This document shows, piece by piece, positions 18,263-27,453 of a stretch of DNA of 64,000 nt. The DNA is taken from the NCBI RefSeq assembly GCF_026409565.1, contig NZ_CP112881.1, positions 3,107,501 through 3,171,500 of the forward strand, in the 5' to 3' direction. Origin of the DNA: Sneathiella aquimaris (lineage in GTDB: Bacteria > Pseudomonadota > Alphaproteobacteria > Sneathiellales > Sneathiellaceae). A program made the translations under genes and the position numbers. Position 1 is the stretch's first letter; each line of letters starts with the position of its first letter. The notes below the pieces were generated by a model. That model worked only from the letters and a program-made list of their open reading frames with translations. It ran no database searches and was not told where the DNA came from.

Positions 18263-18354
18263 CATCAGGCGCCGTTATCGGGTCTGATCGTAAAACAGGG
18301 CTTCGCCGATCGTCGGGAGGCCCACGCACATATTGCTCTGAAGGAGGATAGATA
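18263..18354 (+). promoter_or_regulatory. ROSE-like RNA thermometer in the hsp20 leader
   Basis: The leader folds into three hairpins. ATCAGGC pairs with GGTCTGAT (about 18264-18288); GGGCTTC (18298-18304) pairs with GGAGGCCC (18316-18323); and TTGCT (18333-18337) pairs with the ribosome site AGGAG (18342-18346) around a 4-nt loop. The U(U/C)GCU element opposite the Shine-Dalgarno, with its G-G mismatch, is the hallmark of ROSE elements, which melt on heating and allow translation of small heat-shock genes in alpha- and gammaproteobacteria. Identified by motif and hand folding. Confidence 0.75.
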
Positions 18355-18807
18355 ATGCGTCATTTTGATTTTACACCCCTCATGCGTTCAACGATCGGAT
18401 ATGATCGGATTGGGCAACTTTTTGAAGGGTTGGAGCAGGCATCAACTGCCGATAAATTCCCCCCTTATAACATCGTGAAGAAAGATCCAGACCATTACAG
18501 GATCACGATGGCTGTTGCCGGTTTCTCTGAGGACGAAATTGAGATTACAGCGACACAGAATTCTCTCAAAATCACGGGTAAATCAGTCGTGGAAGAAGAA
18601 GATGGTGTCGAGTATCTTCACAAAGGAATCGCTGGACGGGCGTTTACCCAGACCTTTGAGTTAGCGGACACGGTAAAAGTGGCTGGTGCCTCAATGAATA
18701 ATGGGTTACTGCATATCGAGCTGCATAGAGAAATACCAGAGGCTCTCAAGCCTCGGTCGATCAAAATCGAAAAGCAGAAAATGCTTGAAGGTAAAAAAGC
18801 AGCCTAA
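18355..18807 (+). CDS. small heat-shock protein, Hsp20/IbpA type
   Basis: ATP-independent holdase of 150 residues. The alpha-crystallin domain runs from about residue 36 to 138 (PPYNIVKKDPDHYRITMAVAGF, LKITGKSV, YLHKGIAGRAFTQTFELAD, ASMNNGLLHIEL), with the IbpA-like N-terminus MRHFDFTPLMRSTIGYDRI and a C-terminal tail containing RSIKIE. The ATG at 18355 follows AAGGAGG, which is sequestered in the ROSE-like hairpin. Both transcriptional (RpoH-like promoter) and translational heat control are suggested. Confidence 0.93.
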   Translation: MRHFDFTPLMRSTIGYDRIGQLFEGLEQASTADKFPPYNIVKKDPDHYRITMAVAGFSEDEIEITATQNSLKITGKSVVEEEDGVEYLHKGIAGRAFTQTFELADTVKVAGASMNNGLLHIELHREIPEALKPRSIKIEKQKMLEGKKAA

Positions 18808-18814
18808 AGAATGG

Positions 18815-18840
18815 ACTGGCGCGGATCATTCCGCGCCAGT
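18815..18840. terminator. bidirectional stem-loop between convergent hsp20 and thioesterase genes
   Basis: Perfect 11-bp stem ACTGGCGCGGA (18815-18825) / TCCGCGCCAGT (18830-18840) with loop TCAT. The loop holds the thioesterase stop codon (18826-18828 on the minus strand). T tracts are weak on both sides. Confidence 0.65.
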
Positions 18841-19278
18841 GTCCAATTGGTATTGAAGATCAATTGACCGAACAATAGCCCGTATTTCGTCGGGAACCTG
18901 CATTGTCTTATGGCTTTTCTGATCTGTCAGCACCCATATGATTTCTCCATTTGCATAGCGCTTGTCGCCATTTTTCTCGAAAATTTCCAAAATAAAAGTG
19001 ATCGAACTATTGCCAATTTTTTCGGTCCGGCACCCCACTTGAATTTCAGCATCAAATTCAATGGGCCGCTCATAATTGACCAATGACTTTACAAGATGAA
19101 AATCCGCGCCTGACTGTTTAACAAACTCTGAGTAGTTAAAATCCGGGCGTCGCAGATACTCTGTAATCGCTGTGTCAAAATAGGTCAGATAGTGGGCATT
19201 GAAAACAATCCCCTGACCGTCAATCTCAGAATATCGAACTCTGAAGTCGAAGAAAAAGCCAAAATCTTCTCGTGCCAT
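18826..19278 (-). CDS. acyl-CoA thioesterase, 4HBT (YbgC/FadM-like) family
   Basis: A 150-residue hotdog-fold protein. The N-terminal signature FDFRVRYSEIDGQGIVFNAHYLTYFDTA matches the 4-hydroxybenzoyl-CoA thioesterase family, with the catalytic Asp in SEIDGQG. Such enzymes hydrolyse short- or medium-chain acyl-CoAs in the cytosol. Start ATG 19278. It lies 11 nt downstream of rfbD on the same strand, but nothing ties it functionally to rhamnose synthesis. Confidence 0.87.
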   Translation of the reverse strand: MAREDFGFFFDFRVRYSEIDGQGIVFNAHYLTYFDTAITEYLRRPDFNYSEFVKQSGADFHLVKSLVNYERPIEFDAEIQVGCRTEKIGNSSITFILEIFEKNGDKRYANGEIIWVLTDQKSHKTMQVPDEIRAIVRSIDLQYQLDTGAE

Positions 19279-19289
19279 TTTTTTCTTTC

Positions 19290-20123
19290 TTATAGGTTTG
19301 TTTTCCAGTCCGGCTGCTCGATACCAAAAACAGATCTAATCTTCTGGCAATTCAAGACAGAATTGGATGGTCGCCTTGCAGGCGTGGGATATTCTGTTGT
19401 CGGAATGGGATGAATAACCAATTCTCTATTATCTTTCAGAATTTCACAGGCAAATTCATACCAGCTAACTGACGGCGTGCCTGTATAATGATAAACGCCC
19501 CATTCATTGAAACCGGCTTCTATCGCTTTTTGCGCCATCACCAATAATGCCGCGGCAATATCAGTTGCGGAGGTGGGGCCACCAAACTGATCATTAACGA
19601 CTGAAATCTCAGGGCGTTCAGCACCCAGCTTCTGCATTGTTTTTACAAAATTATTCTGACCACCGAACACCCAGGCTGTCCGCAGGATAAGATGCTTCTT
19701 CCACGCCAGCTTTATCTGATTTTCTCCGGCCAGCTTACTCCGCCCATAAATACTAATTGGCTGACACGAATCCGTCTCCAGATAAGCCCCTTCTTTTTGT
19801 CCATCAAAAACAAAATCCGTAGAAATATGCAAAAACGGAATATCTTTTTGAGCGCAGCACAAGGCGAGTAGTTCCGGCCCATCCCGATTAATCACAAAAG
19901 CAGTTTCGACATCCTCTTCCGCCCGATCAACCGCTGTATAGGCCGCGGCATTTATAACAACGTCCGGCTCGGTCTGAATAAGCCTGTGCTGAATGTGGTC
20001 GGAATTGGAAATGTCCAGTTCAGATCGATCATACCCAAAAATCCGGATATCCGGATTGGCTTCAGCGGCCTTCATGAGCGCCGATCCTACCTGACCATTT
20101 TTTCCTGTGACAAGAATCTTCAC
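19290..20123 (-). CDS. rfbD: dTDP-4-dehydrorhamnose reductase
   Basis: Last step of dTDP-L-rhamnose synthesis: NAD(P)H-dependent reduction of dTDP-4-keto-L-rhamnose. The 277-residue SDR-type protein has GKNGQVGSAL (nucleotide-binding loop), the DISNSDHIQ segment, NAAAYTAVDRAE, the Thr/Tyr/Lys set in HISTDFVFDG and YGRSKLAGE, and a C-terminal RPSNSVLNC motif. Start ATG 20123 overlaps the rfbB stop by 4 nt. Order rfbC-rfbB-rfbD is tightly coupled. rfbA, which makes dTDP-glucose, is not in this window. Confidence 0.95.
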   Translation of the reverse strand: MKILVTGKNGQVGSALMKAAEANPDIRIFGYDRSELDISNSDHIQHRLIQTEPDVVINAAAYTAVDRAEEDVETAFVINRDGPELLALCCAQKDIPFLHISTDFVFDGQKEGAYLETDSCQPISIYGRSKLAGENQIKLAWKKHLILRTAWVFGGQNNFVKTMQKLGAERPEISVVNDQFGGPTSATDIAAALLVMAQKAIEAGFNEWGVYHYTGTPSVSWYEFACEILKDNRELVIHPIPTTEYPTPARRPSNSVLNCQKIRSVFGIEQPDWKTNL

Positions 20124-21178
20124 GCAGATTTACCTTCCAGTCCACGGCGGTCTTTTTCCACACCACCACCGACGCTTCGAACCCAGTCCAGATTATCAAG
20201 ATACCAGGACACTGTTTTCTCCAGTCCCTCATCCAGTGAAACCGATTGCGACCAGCCGAGCTCTCGCTCGATCTTGGAACAATCCACAGCATAGCGCGCA
20301 TCATGACCCGGCCGATCCGTCACAAATTTAATCAGATTCTCACGGGGGGTATCCGTTGGGATTTTTTGATCCAGTATCTGGCAGATTTTCCGGACCATTG
20401 TAATGTTGGTCTGCTCAGCGCGACCGCCGACCATATAGGTCTCCCCAACAGAACCCTTTTCCACGACAAGCTGTAACGCACTTGAATGATCATGGACATA
20501 TAACCAGTCCCGGATATTCTCACCAGTTCCATAAACCGGGATCTCCCGCCCTTCCAGCGCATTTAGAATAACAACAGGCAATAGTTTTTCAGGGAACTGG
20601 TACGGACCATAGTTATTTGAACAATTTGTCACCAAAACCGGCAGACCATAGGTTCTCTGCCAAGCACGCGCCAAATGATCGGACCCGGCTTTACTGGAGG
20701 AATATGGAGAACTGGGTTCATAGGGGCTGGCTTCAGAGAACAACCCTTCAGGCCCTAATTCACCATACACTTCATCTGTGGAAACATGCAGGAAACGAAA
20801 GGCCTCTTTTTCCGGGCCTGTCAATGCACGCCAATATTCCAACGCCGACTGAAGCATAACGAAGGTGCCAACAAGATTGGTCTGAATAAAGTCAGCAGGA
20901 CCATCAATAGACCTGTCCACATGACTTTCAGCGGCCAGATGATAGACCGCTCTCGGTTGGTATTTCTGAAATAGTGCTGCGATTGCTGGACTGTCGCAAA
21001 TATCGGTCTTTTCAAACACATGATTATTAGAGCCTGAAATCTCAGTCAAATTTTCAAGACTACCAGCGTAAGTCAGCTTATCGATTGTGACCACCCGCTC
21101 CTTTTCCTGAGAGACAAGATCACGGACAAGAGCAGATCCTATAAATCCCGCACCACCTGTTACAAATATGGTCATCAA
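20120..21178 (-). CDS. rfbB: dTDP-glucose 4,6-dehydratase
   Basis: NAD-dependent dehydratase making dTDP-4-keto-6-deoxyglucose. The 352-residue protein has TGGAGFIGSALVRDL at the N-terminus, LAAESHVDRSIDGP, the catalytic HVSTDEVYGELG, the YxxxK motif in PYSSSKAGSDHLARAW, and NCSNNYGPYQFPEKLLP. Start ATG 21178 overlaps the rfbC stop codon (ATGA). It supplies the intermediate for the flanking epimerase and reductase, destined for O-antigen or exopolysaccharide. Confidence 0.96.
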   Translation of the reverse strand: MMTIFVTGGAGFIGSALVRDLVSQEKERVVTIDKLTYAGSLENLTEISGSNNHVFEKTDICDSPAIAALFQKYQPRAVYHLAAESHVDRSIDGPADFIQTNLVGTFVMLQSALEYWRALTGPEKEAFRFLHVSTDEVYGELGPEGLFSEASPYEPSSPYSSSKAGSDHLARAWQRTYGLPVLVTNCSNNYGPYQFPEKLLPVVILNALEGREIPVYGTGENIRDWLYVHDHSSALQLVVEKGSVGETYMVGGRAEQTNITMVRKICQILDQKIPTDTPRENLIKFVTDRPGHDARYAVDCSKIERELGWSQSVSLDEGLEKTVSWYLDNLDWVRSVGGGVEKDRRGLEGKSA

Positions 21179-21750
21179 AAATCTCCGTAGTCAAATAGCC
21201 TGTCCTGATCAGCCAAACGCGGCAGGATTTTATCCTTTTCAGACAATATCGGTGTAACCGCGCCCAATCGCCAGTCAATGGCAAGCTCAGGATCATTATA
21301 AAGAATGCCAGCTTCATCCTCCGGGCTGTAGTCTCCCGTTACTTTATACAAAAATTCGACGTTATCGCTCAAAGTGCAGTATCCATGAGCAAATCCCGGC
21401 GGCACCCATAGCTGTGCCCAGTTTTCAGCAGAAAGCTCAACGGCGACATGCCTGGCAAATGTGGGGGAGCCTTTTCGAATATCAACAGCAACGTCTAGCG
21501 CCACCCCGCGGGTCACGCGCACTAACTTGCCTTGCGCATTGGGAGCCGTTTGATAATGCAATCCACGTATAGTCCCTTTTTCAGCACTAAAAGCGTGATT
21601 ATCCTGAACAAACGAAACAACCAGCCCCGCTTCTTTCATACGTTTCGCATTCCAGACTTCCGAGAAAAAACCACGGTCATCCCCAAAACGCTTAGGCCGG
21701 ATTATTTTGACGTCCGGTATGGCGGTTTCTTCAATATCAATCATTCCCAA
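21175..21750 (-). CDS. rfbC: dTDP-4-dehydrorhamnose 3,5-epimerase
   Basis: Cupin-fold epimerase of 191 residues converting dTDP-4-keto-6-deoxyglucose to the L-rhamno form. Motifs: RPKRFGDDRGFFSEVWN, FVQDNHAFSAEKGTIRGLHYQ with the catalytic His, GKLVRVTRGVALDVAVDIRKGSPTF, and WVPPGFAHGYCTLSD. First of three overlapping rfb genes; it begins 10 nt after the amidase stop codon on the same strand, so the amidase may be cotranscribed. Confidence 0.95.
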   Translation of the reverse strand: MGMIDIEETAIPDVKIIRPKRFGDDRGFFSEVWNAKRMKEAGLVVSFVQDNHAFSAEKGTIRGLHYQTAPNAQGKLVRVTRGVALDVAVDIRKGSPTFARHVAVELSAENWAQLWVPPGFAHGYCTLSDNVEFLYKVTGDYSPEDEAGILYNDPELAIDWRLGAVTPILSEKDKILPRLADQDRLFDYGDF

Positions 21751-21759
21751 TTCTTTCCA

Positions 21760-23244
21760 TCAAACAAGAAGCTGTGGCTTACGCTGGTGCCAAGGCATCG
21801 CAACCTCCAACTGCCCCGCAAGACTATATAACAACCGTTCATTACCATACGCGGCCGCGAATTGGACACCAACAGGCATTTTGTCATTGGTTTCAAACAA
21901 GGGGAGCGACATCGCAGGCTGCCCTGTCTGATTAAAAAGTTGCGTATTCGGCGTTGCAGAAAGAGCCTCTTCCGCCAAGGCGTCCAATGCCTGATTAAGC
22001 AAGCTTCTCAAAGGCAGCGCCGCAAGTATGTTCATCGAAAAAGCATCTTTCCCAGAAGGGTACAAGGCTCCGATCTCCGCCGCAGGGCGGGCTGTTGTCG
22101 CTGTCAAAAAGACATCATATTTTTTGTGGAATTCACCCATCATTCGGGCGGCTGAATGGCTGGCGTGAATGGCTTTGGTCAGATCAAATCCAGAATTTTT
22201 TCGACCCACAAGCCCCATGACCCAACTGGTCAGCTCATAATCACCTTTTTCTGCTTTTTTCCCGGCTTTTTTTGCACTTTCTTCAATTTCCCATGCCACC
22301 CAGGCACAGACAATCTGTAGATAGGATTTAGCCAGCAAATGACGATCGAATTCGGGCCTGTCCTGAACAACCGTATGGCCCAGGTCTTCCAATACCTTCA
22401 CGGTTTTTTCGACAGCACTCACACATTCCGGATGCGCCTCAGCGCCATATAATGCGTCTGTTGTATAGGCAATTTTAAGCGGCTGGCACGGGGCCTTAGC
22501 CGCCGACAGGAACGATCCTGTTCCAGCTTCTATTCCATATGGCGGACCGTCGTCCGGACCTGCAAGGCAGTCCAGCATCGCCGCACTGTCGCGAACGGAC
22601 CGGGTTAAAACATGTTCTCGCGCCAATCCTCCCCACGCCTCGCCTATCTCAGGACCAATTGGGTTCCGGCCCCGACTGGGAAGCAGCCCCACAAGACCGC
22701 AATAAGAGGATGGAATACGAATAGACCCCCCGCCATCCCCGCCATGCGCCATAGGAACCAGACGCCCCGCAACAGCCGCAGCAGAACCTCCACTTGAGCC
22801 GCCCGTACTTTTCTGCAGATCCCAAGGATTATGAGCGGCCCCAAAAAGACGCGGCTCTGTAATTCCCATAATACCAAATTCTGGTGTATTGGTTTTCCCG
22901 AAAATCAGCAGACCTGCTTTTTTAAAGCGTGTGACAAGCTCAGAGTCATTATCAGCATTGATCGCCTGAAGAATCTTACAGCCTGCACTGGTTGGAGCCC
23001 CTGCATAACTGGAAATCAGATCCTTGATCAGGAAGGGTACACCGGCAAAAGGGGCAGAATAATCTTTAAAATTCCGGGCCTCGGCACGCGCGCGCTCAAA
23101 TAATGGGTAGATAACCGCATTAAGATGCGGGTTTAGCGCTTCGGTTTGCTTGATTGCAAGCTCTAATAATTCAATTGGCGATATGTGCCGCTGCTGAACA
23201 AGTTCAGCAAGTCCGAGCGCATCATATTCTGAATAGTGATCCAT
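21760..23244 (-). CDS. amidase (amidase-signature family)
   Basis: A 494-residue Ser-Ser-Lys amidase. The catalytic Lys is in VPFLIKDL, the glycine/serine-rich signature is [14 protein letters not shown], followed by the nucleophile-containing [25 protein letters not shown]. Such enzymes hydrolyse carboxamides (aryl-, acyl-, amino-acid amides or oligomers); the substrate is not predictable. It is not GatA, because it has no gatC/gatB neighbours and its C-terminal half diverges from GatA. Start ATG 23244 has a GGGGGG-rich ribosome site. It lies just upstream of rfbC on the same strand. Confidence 0.9.
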   Translation of the reverse strand: MDHYSEYDALGLAELVQQRHISPIELLELAIKQTEALNPHLNAVIYPLFERARAEARNFKDYSAPFAGVPFLIKDLISSYAGAPTSAGCKILQAINADNDSELVTRFKKAGLLIFGKTNTPEFGIMGITEPRLFGAAHNPWDLQKSTGGSSGGSAAAVAGRLVPMAHGGDGGGSIRIPSSYCGLVGLLPSRGRNPIGPEIGEAWGGLAREHVLTRSVRDSAAMLDCLAGPDDGPPYGIEAGTGSFLSAAKAPCQPLKIAYTTDALYGAEAHPECVSAVEKTVKVLEDLGHTVVQDRPEFDRHLLAKSYLQIVCAWVAWEIEESAKKAGKKAEKGDYELTSWVMGLVGRKNSGFDLTKAIHASHSAARMMGEFHKKYDVFLTATTARPAAEIGALYPSGKDAFSMNILAALPLRSLLNQALDALAEEALSATPNTQLFNQTGQPAMSLPLFETNDKMPVGVQFAAAYGNERLLYSLAGQLEVAMPWHQRKPQLLV

Positions 23245-23324
23245 AACTGTCCCCCCACAAACAGTTATAGACTAAACTGATATTACAATCAGGTACAAAT
23301 ATGAACGCGCTCGTCCTGGCATCT

Positions 23325-25004
23325 TTATCGACTAATCGGCTTATATTTAATACGGTGCGGTTCAGTGGCCTGAGCCCCTAGGCGCCGGCGTTTGTCTTCT
23401 TCATACGCTTCGAAATTACCTTCGAACCATTCCACATGGCTATCACCTTCATAAGCAAGAATATGTGTCGCAATCCGATCAAGGAACCAGCGATCATGGC
23501 TGATCACCACAGCACAGCCAGCAAATTCTAGAAGTGCCTCTTCAAGTGCCCGCAATGTATCAACGTCAAGATCGTTGGTTGGTTCGTCAAGCATGAGGAA
23601 ATTAGCGCCTGATTTCAGCATTTTTGCCAAATTCACCCGGTTTCGTTCACCACCGGATAACTGGCCGACTTTTTTCTGCTGATCAGCGCCTTTGAAATTG
23701 AAACCAGACACATAGGCACGGCTGTTTATTTCACGTTTTCCAAGATAGATAATCTCATTACCTTCAGAGATTTCTTCCCAGACATTCTTATTCGGGTCTA
23801 GCGTATCGCGGTCCTGATCCACATATCCGAGTTTCACTGTCGATCCGACATTAAACGATCCCGCATCCGGTTTTTCGACGCCTGTGAGCAACTTAAACAA
23901 CGTTGTTTTACCGGCACCGTTAGGGCCAATCACACCAACAATCGCTCCCGGTGGCAATTTGAAGTTCAAATCTTCAATCAGCAAGCGATCTTCAAAGCCT
24001 TTACTGACCCCCTCAGCCTCAACAACCAGATCACCCAGACGCGGACCGGCCGGAATAGAGATCTGCATATTATCAGCGCGTTTTTCTGCTTCCTGCCCAA
24101 GCAATTCTTCATAGGCGCTAATACGTGCTTTCGATTTGCTCTGACGACCTTTGGCCCCTTGACGGATCCAGTCCAGTTCCTGCTTCAATGTCCGGCGACG
24201 GGCGTCTTCTGACTTACCTTCCTGCTCCAGACGTTTTTCTTTTTGATCCAGCCAGCTTGAATAGTTGCCTTCCCAAGGAATGCCATGCCCGCGATCCAGT
24301 TCCAGAATCCAGCCTGCAACATTATCCAGAAAATACCGATCATGGGTAACGGCGACAACGGTTCCCTTGTAATCGTGCAGAAAACGCTCCAGCCAGGCGA
24401 CACTTTCCGCATCAAGATGGTTGGTAGGTTCGTCGAGAAGAAGCATATCAGGCTGGGACAAAAGAAGACGGCACAGCGCCACACGCCGACGCTCTCCCCC
24501 AGACAGGGTCGTCACATCAGCAGACCCCGCTGGGCAACGCAGGGCATCCATTGCAATCTCAACCTGACGTTCCAGGTCCCAAAGGTCCTGTGCGTCAATG
24601 GCTTCCTGCAAGTCACCTTGCTCGGCGATGAGGTCGTTCATTTCATCGTCGGTCAGATCTTCAGCAAAACGGGCTGACACCTCATTAAAACGATCGAGTA
24701 GCGCCTTTTTCTCTCCAACGCCATCCATCACATTGCCAAGCACATCCTTGGTCGCATCAAGCTCAGGCTCCTGCGCCAGATAGCCGACTTTCACGCCCTC
24801 TGCTGCCCACGCCTCGCCGGTGAATTCTGTTTCGATACCCGCCATAATTTTCAGGAGAGTAGATTTACCCGCGCCGTTCAAACCCAGAACACCAATTTTG
24901 GCGCCAGGAAAGAAGCTTAAACGAATATCTTTAAGAACCTGCTTGCCGCCAGGATAGGTTTTCGACAAGCCGTTCATTACGTATATATACTGGTAGGAAG
25001 CCAT
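23325..25004 (-). CDS. ettA: energy-dependent translational throttle protein EttA
   Basis: An ABC-F ATPase that binds the ribosomal E site and gates the first peptide bond according to ATP/ADP ratio. The 559-residue protein has two nucleotide-binding domains in tandem and no transmembrane helices: Walker [10 protein letters not shown] and [16 protein letters not shown] in the first, GPNGAGKTT and [13 protein letters not shown] in the second, with [15 protein letters not shown] and [14 protein letters not shown] Walker B motifs. The insertion in the first domain corresponds to the EttA arm. ATG 25004 gives [20 protein letters not shown], the usual start. Monocistronic. Confidence 0.96.
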   Translation of the reverse strand: MASYQYIYVMNGLSKTYPGGKQVLKDIRLSFFPGAKIGVLGLNGAGKSTLLKIMAGIETEFTGEAWAAEGVKVGYLAQEPELDATKDVLGNVMDGVGEKKALLDRFNEVSARFAEDLTDDEMNDLIAEQGDLQEAIDAQDLWDLERQVEIAMDALRCPAGSADVTTLSGGERRRVALCRLLLSQPDMLLLDEPTNHLDAESVAWLERFLHDYKGTVVAVTHDRYFLDNVAGWILELDRGHGIPWEGNYSSWLDQKEKRLEQEGKSEDARRRTLKQELDWIRQGAKGRQSKSKARISAYEELLGQEAEKRADNMQISIPAGPRLGDLVVEAEGVSKGFEDRLLIEDLNFKLPPGAIVGVIGPNGAGKTTLFKLLTGVEKPDAGSFNVGSTVKLGYVDQDRDTLDPNKNVWEEISEGNEIIYLGKREINSRAYVSGFNFKGADQQKKVGQLSGGERNRVNLAKMLKSGANFLMLDEPTNDLDVDTLRALEEALLEFAGCAVVISHDRWFLDRIATHILAYEGDSHVEWFEGNFEAYEEDKRRRLGAQATEPHRIKYKPISR

Positions 25005-25089
25005 GGAATTTATGCTCCGAAATTCGGTAAAAATCTATTGCAGTTGTTGTATCCAATCAGCAATGATTTAGCAATCCGAAGCTCCCTTT

Positions 25090-25836
25090 TCAGCGGTATT
25101 TTTCGTGAATTCGGTCATATGTCCCGTCAGCCTTTATTTCGGCAAGGCCTTTATTAAATTGCCTGACAAGTTTTTCAGACTCTGGCCACATCCGGCTTAA
25201 GCAAAGATGATATTGCAATTTCCGCAAATCGAAAAACCCGATACGATCTGAATAGCCGCCTTTCTTCGCCTGATATTCCATGAATTCGCGTGTCGAATAA
25301 AAAAGATCATAAGACCGTTCCAGCAGCAGACTGATAGCATGATTATCTGTATTGGTCGTTTCATAATTCACGCCGGCTCGCTTTAACTCGGCTTCTGACG
25401 AATAGCCGGATACAACAACGACTTTCAATCCGTCGGCATCTTCCACAGATTTCAGGGGTTTTCCCCGGTAGCGATCGGTATAAACATAGGAATGTGTACT
25501 GGTACTGATCGGATCAGTAAAATAGAAATAGCGTTCCCGTTTCTTTTGGTAGGCACAAGAAACGGCCCCTGCAATCTCCCCACCCTCTCCCAGAAGCATA
25601 ATTCTTTTCCAGGGCATAAAAGAGACAACCGCATCAATGCCGGAACGCGCGAAAGATTCAATTACGACATCTACATCAAAACCAAGCAAACCGTCTTTTT
25701 CAGGCTCCTCAATCTCGTATGGCGGATAGTTGACAGCATACAGAACCAGCTGTTCTGCTGAAGCAGGTTTCGCCCCACCTCCCAGCACAAAAAATATACT
25801 CACGATGTACAACACGAATTGAACAGTTTTATACAT
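25090..25836 (-). CDS. periplasmic solute-binding protein, family 3 (amino-acid type)
   Basis: A 248-residue exported protein with signal peptide MYKTVQFVLYIVSIFFVLGGGAKPASA, cut near residue 27. The mature part has the family-3 layout (LVLYAVNYPPYEI, GLLGFDVDVVIESFARSG, LKSVEDADGLKVVVVSGYSSEAELKRAG, and a C-terminal ADGTYDRIHEKYR). I choose ATG 25836; an ATG at 25863 has its purine run too close. No permease or ATPase gene adjoins it, so it could be an orphan binding protein or a sensor-type protein. Ligand unknown. Confidence 0.85.
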   Translation of the reverse strand: MYKTVQFVLYIVSIFFVLGGGAKPASAEQLVLYAVNYPPYEIEEPEKDGLLGFDVDVVIESFARSGIDAVVSFMPWKRIMLLGEGGEIAGAVSCAYQKKRERYFYFTDPISTSTHSYVYTDRYRGKPLKSVEDADGLKVVVVSGYSSEAELKRAGVNYETTNTDNHAISLLLERSYDLFYSTREFMEYQAKKGGYSDRIGFFDLRKLQYHLCLSRMWPESEKLVRQFNKGLAEIKADGTYDRIHEKYR

Positions 25837-26011
25837 AGGCCATTCCGTTTGTAGATTTATCATAACCCCCTACTACAACTGCCTTATCCCTTGTCCTTCA
25901 ACAAGGTACTCAATTTTTACCTGACACTCATATAACGAGAACGAGCACATATTCATGGTAGCGCTATTTTTTTCAATAACAACACTAGTAATTCAAATCT
26001 AAAAGAAAATC

Positions 26012-26980
26012 CTACAATGCGGGAAAGAGGTCGGGCGGGAAGAAACCACTTTTGATTGCATATATCACTGCACTCACAGTCACCACAGACAATATTGTGT
26101 TGATAAGTATACTTGCGGATGCCCGCTCAATCCACACGCCGTATTGTTGCGCGAGAACAAAAACATTTGTCGCTGTGGGAAGCGCCGCCAGCAGGACCGC
26201 CGTATAAACCCAGATAGGATCAAAATCACCAACCCAGCTTAAAAAGACATACATCAAAATCGGGTGCAGGATAAGATTTCCAGGCACGATATAGGTCAGT
26301 TCAACGGGCAGCCGTTTCAGCGGACGTAACGCCAGACTAACACCCATCGCAAACAAGGCGCAAGGCGCTGCGGCTTGGGCAAGGTAGTCAACCAAGCCTT
26401 CGACCGGGCGCGGCAGGGAAAGATCAATAAGCGCTGCTGAAACACCGAGAAAGGTTGCAATTATAAACGGGTGAAACAGTATTTTCCGAAGAATACCGAC
26501 AATCAACTGGATCACATTCTGCTTTTGCGTGCTGGCCACTGCCATCATCGTGGGCGCAACAATAAAATGCATCATATTTTCAAAACAAAAAATCAATGCA
26601 ACCGGGACAGCTGCCTTCTCTCCAAAAGAGAGAATGGCAATAGCAGGCCCCATATAACCGATATTACCATAAGCTGAGGCAAGCCCCTGAATAGTTGCCT
26701 CAGCGACCTTGGCGCGCAAAATCAGAAACGCGATAAAGAAAACAACAAGGAACACGAAAAAGGTAACGGACAGGTTTGCCAGAATAAAATCCCAACTCGC
26801 CAGCTGCTCTACAGGTGTTTTGGAAAGTAACTTAAAAAATAAAGCCGGAAGGGACACATAGATAATAAAGGTATTGAGCCACCCCAGTGCGTGCTCCTTC
26901 TGCTTTGTTATCCGAGCGGTCAAATATCCGAGAAAAATAAGACCGAAAAGCGGCAAAATCAAACTGGCTATTTCGGTCAT
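26012..26980 (-). CDS. AEC (auxin efflux carrier) family transporter
   Basis: A 322-residue inner-membrane protein with about ten hydrophobic helices. The N-terminal half (LILPLFGLIFLGYLTARI, GWLNTFIIYVSLPALFFKLLS) and the C-terminal pattern (YIVPGNLILHPILMYVFLSW, LAALPTATNVFVLAQQYGVW, ASILINTILSVVTV) are typical of AEC carriers, which move organic acids or related anions. The substrate cannot be inferred; no metabolic gene is coupled to it. ATG 26980. Confidence 0.87.
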   Translation of the reverse strand: MTEIASLILPLFGLIFLGYLTARITKQKEHALGWLNTFIIYVSLPALFFKLLSKTPVEQLASWDFILANLSVTFFVFLVVFFIAFLILRAKVAEATIQGLASAYGNIGYMGPAIAILSFGEKAAVPVALIFCFENMMHFIVAPTMMAVASTQKQNVIQLIVGILRKILFHPFIIATFLGVSAALIDLSLPRPVEGLVDYLAQAAAPCALFAMGVSLALRPLKRLPVELTYIVPGNLILHPILMYVFLSWVGDFDPIWVYTAVLLAALPTATNVFVLAQQYGVWIERASASILINTILSVVTVSAVIYAIKSGFFPPDLFPAL

Positions 26981-27057
26981 AAATCGGCTTTCTACAGGTC
27001 AGGTCCGTCGACTGATTTTAAACCGACGACAATAAGTCGCTCGGATGTACCGCTGGA

Positions 27058-27306
27058 TCAACCCTTTTTGGTCTTTGGAAAACAGTCTTGTGCAGTAATG
27101 CTGATTAACGTGATAAAAACCAGAGGAACCAATGTCAATGCCGGAATGATAATTGCCGGATACCCAAAAACATATATGGCCAGCAGCCAGGCCATTCCCA
27201 AATTCAATATGAAACAAACTTTACAGGTAACCGAGCCATTAATAGCATCGTTAACGAACCAGTTCAGTACTGGAACAAGCTTCAATAGCCGTATGATGAA
27301 ATCCAC
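27058..27306 (-). CDS. small hydrophobic membrane protein, unrecognised
   Basis: An 82-residue protein with two clear hydrophobic segments (CFILNLGMAWLLAIYVFGY and AIIIPALTLVPLVFITLISI) and a cytoplasmic-looking KTKKG tail. GTG 27306 is preceded by GCGAGGT at a 6-nt spacing; a TTG at 27321 has no ribosome site. It lies 77 nt upstream of the AEC transporter on the same strand, so cotranscription is possible. I do not recognise a family. Two-helix topology and the ribosome site are the evidence that it is real. Confidence 0.55.
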   Translation of the reverse strand: MDFIIRLLKLVPVLNWFVNDAINGSVTCKVCFILNLGMAWLLAIYVFGYPAIIIPALTLVPLVFITLISITAQDCFPKTKKG

Positions 27307-27453
27307 AAATATACCTCGCAAAAAAATCGAACAATTTGATTGCGATCATTTTATGGATAAAAAAGCAGGTCTCAAGTCTTTGGAAAGCGACATAAAGTCA
27401 CATACGCTGCGCACAAAAAAACAGCGCTTATGTCAAAAGCCAGAAAGCGCGGG

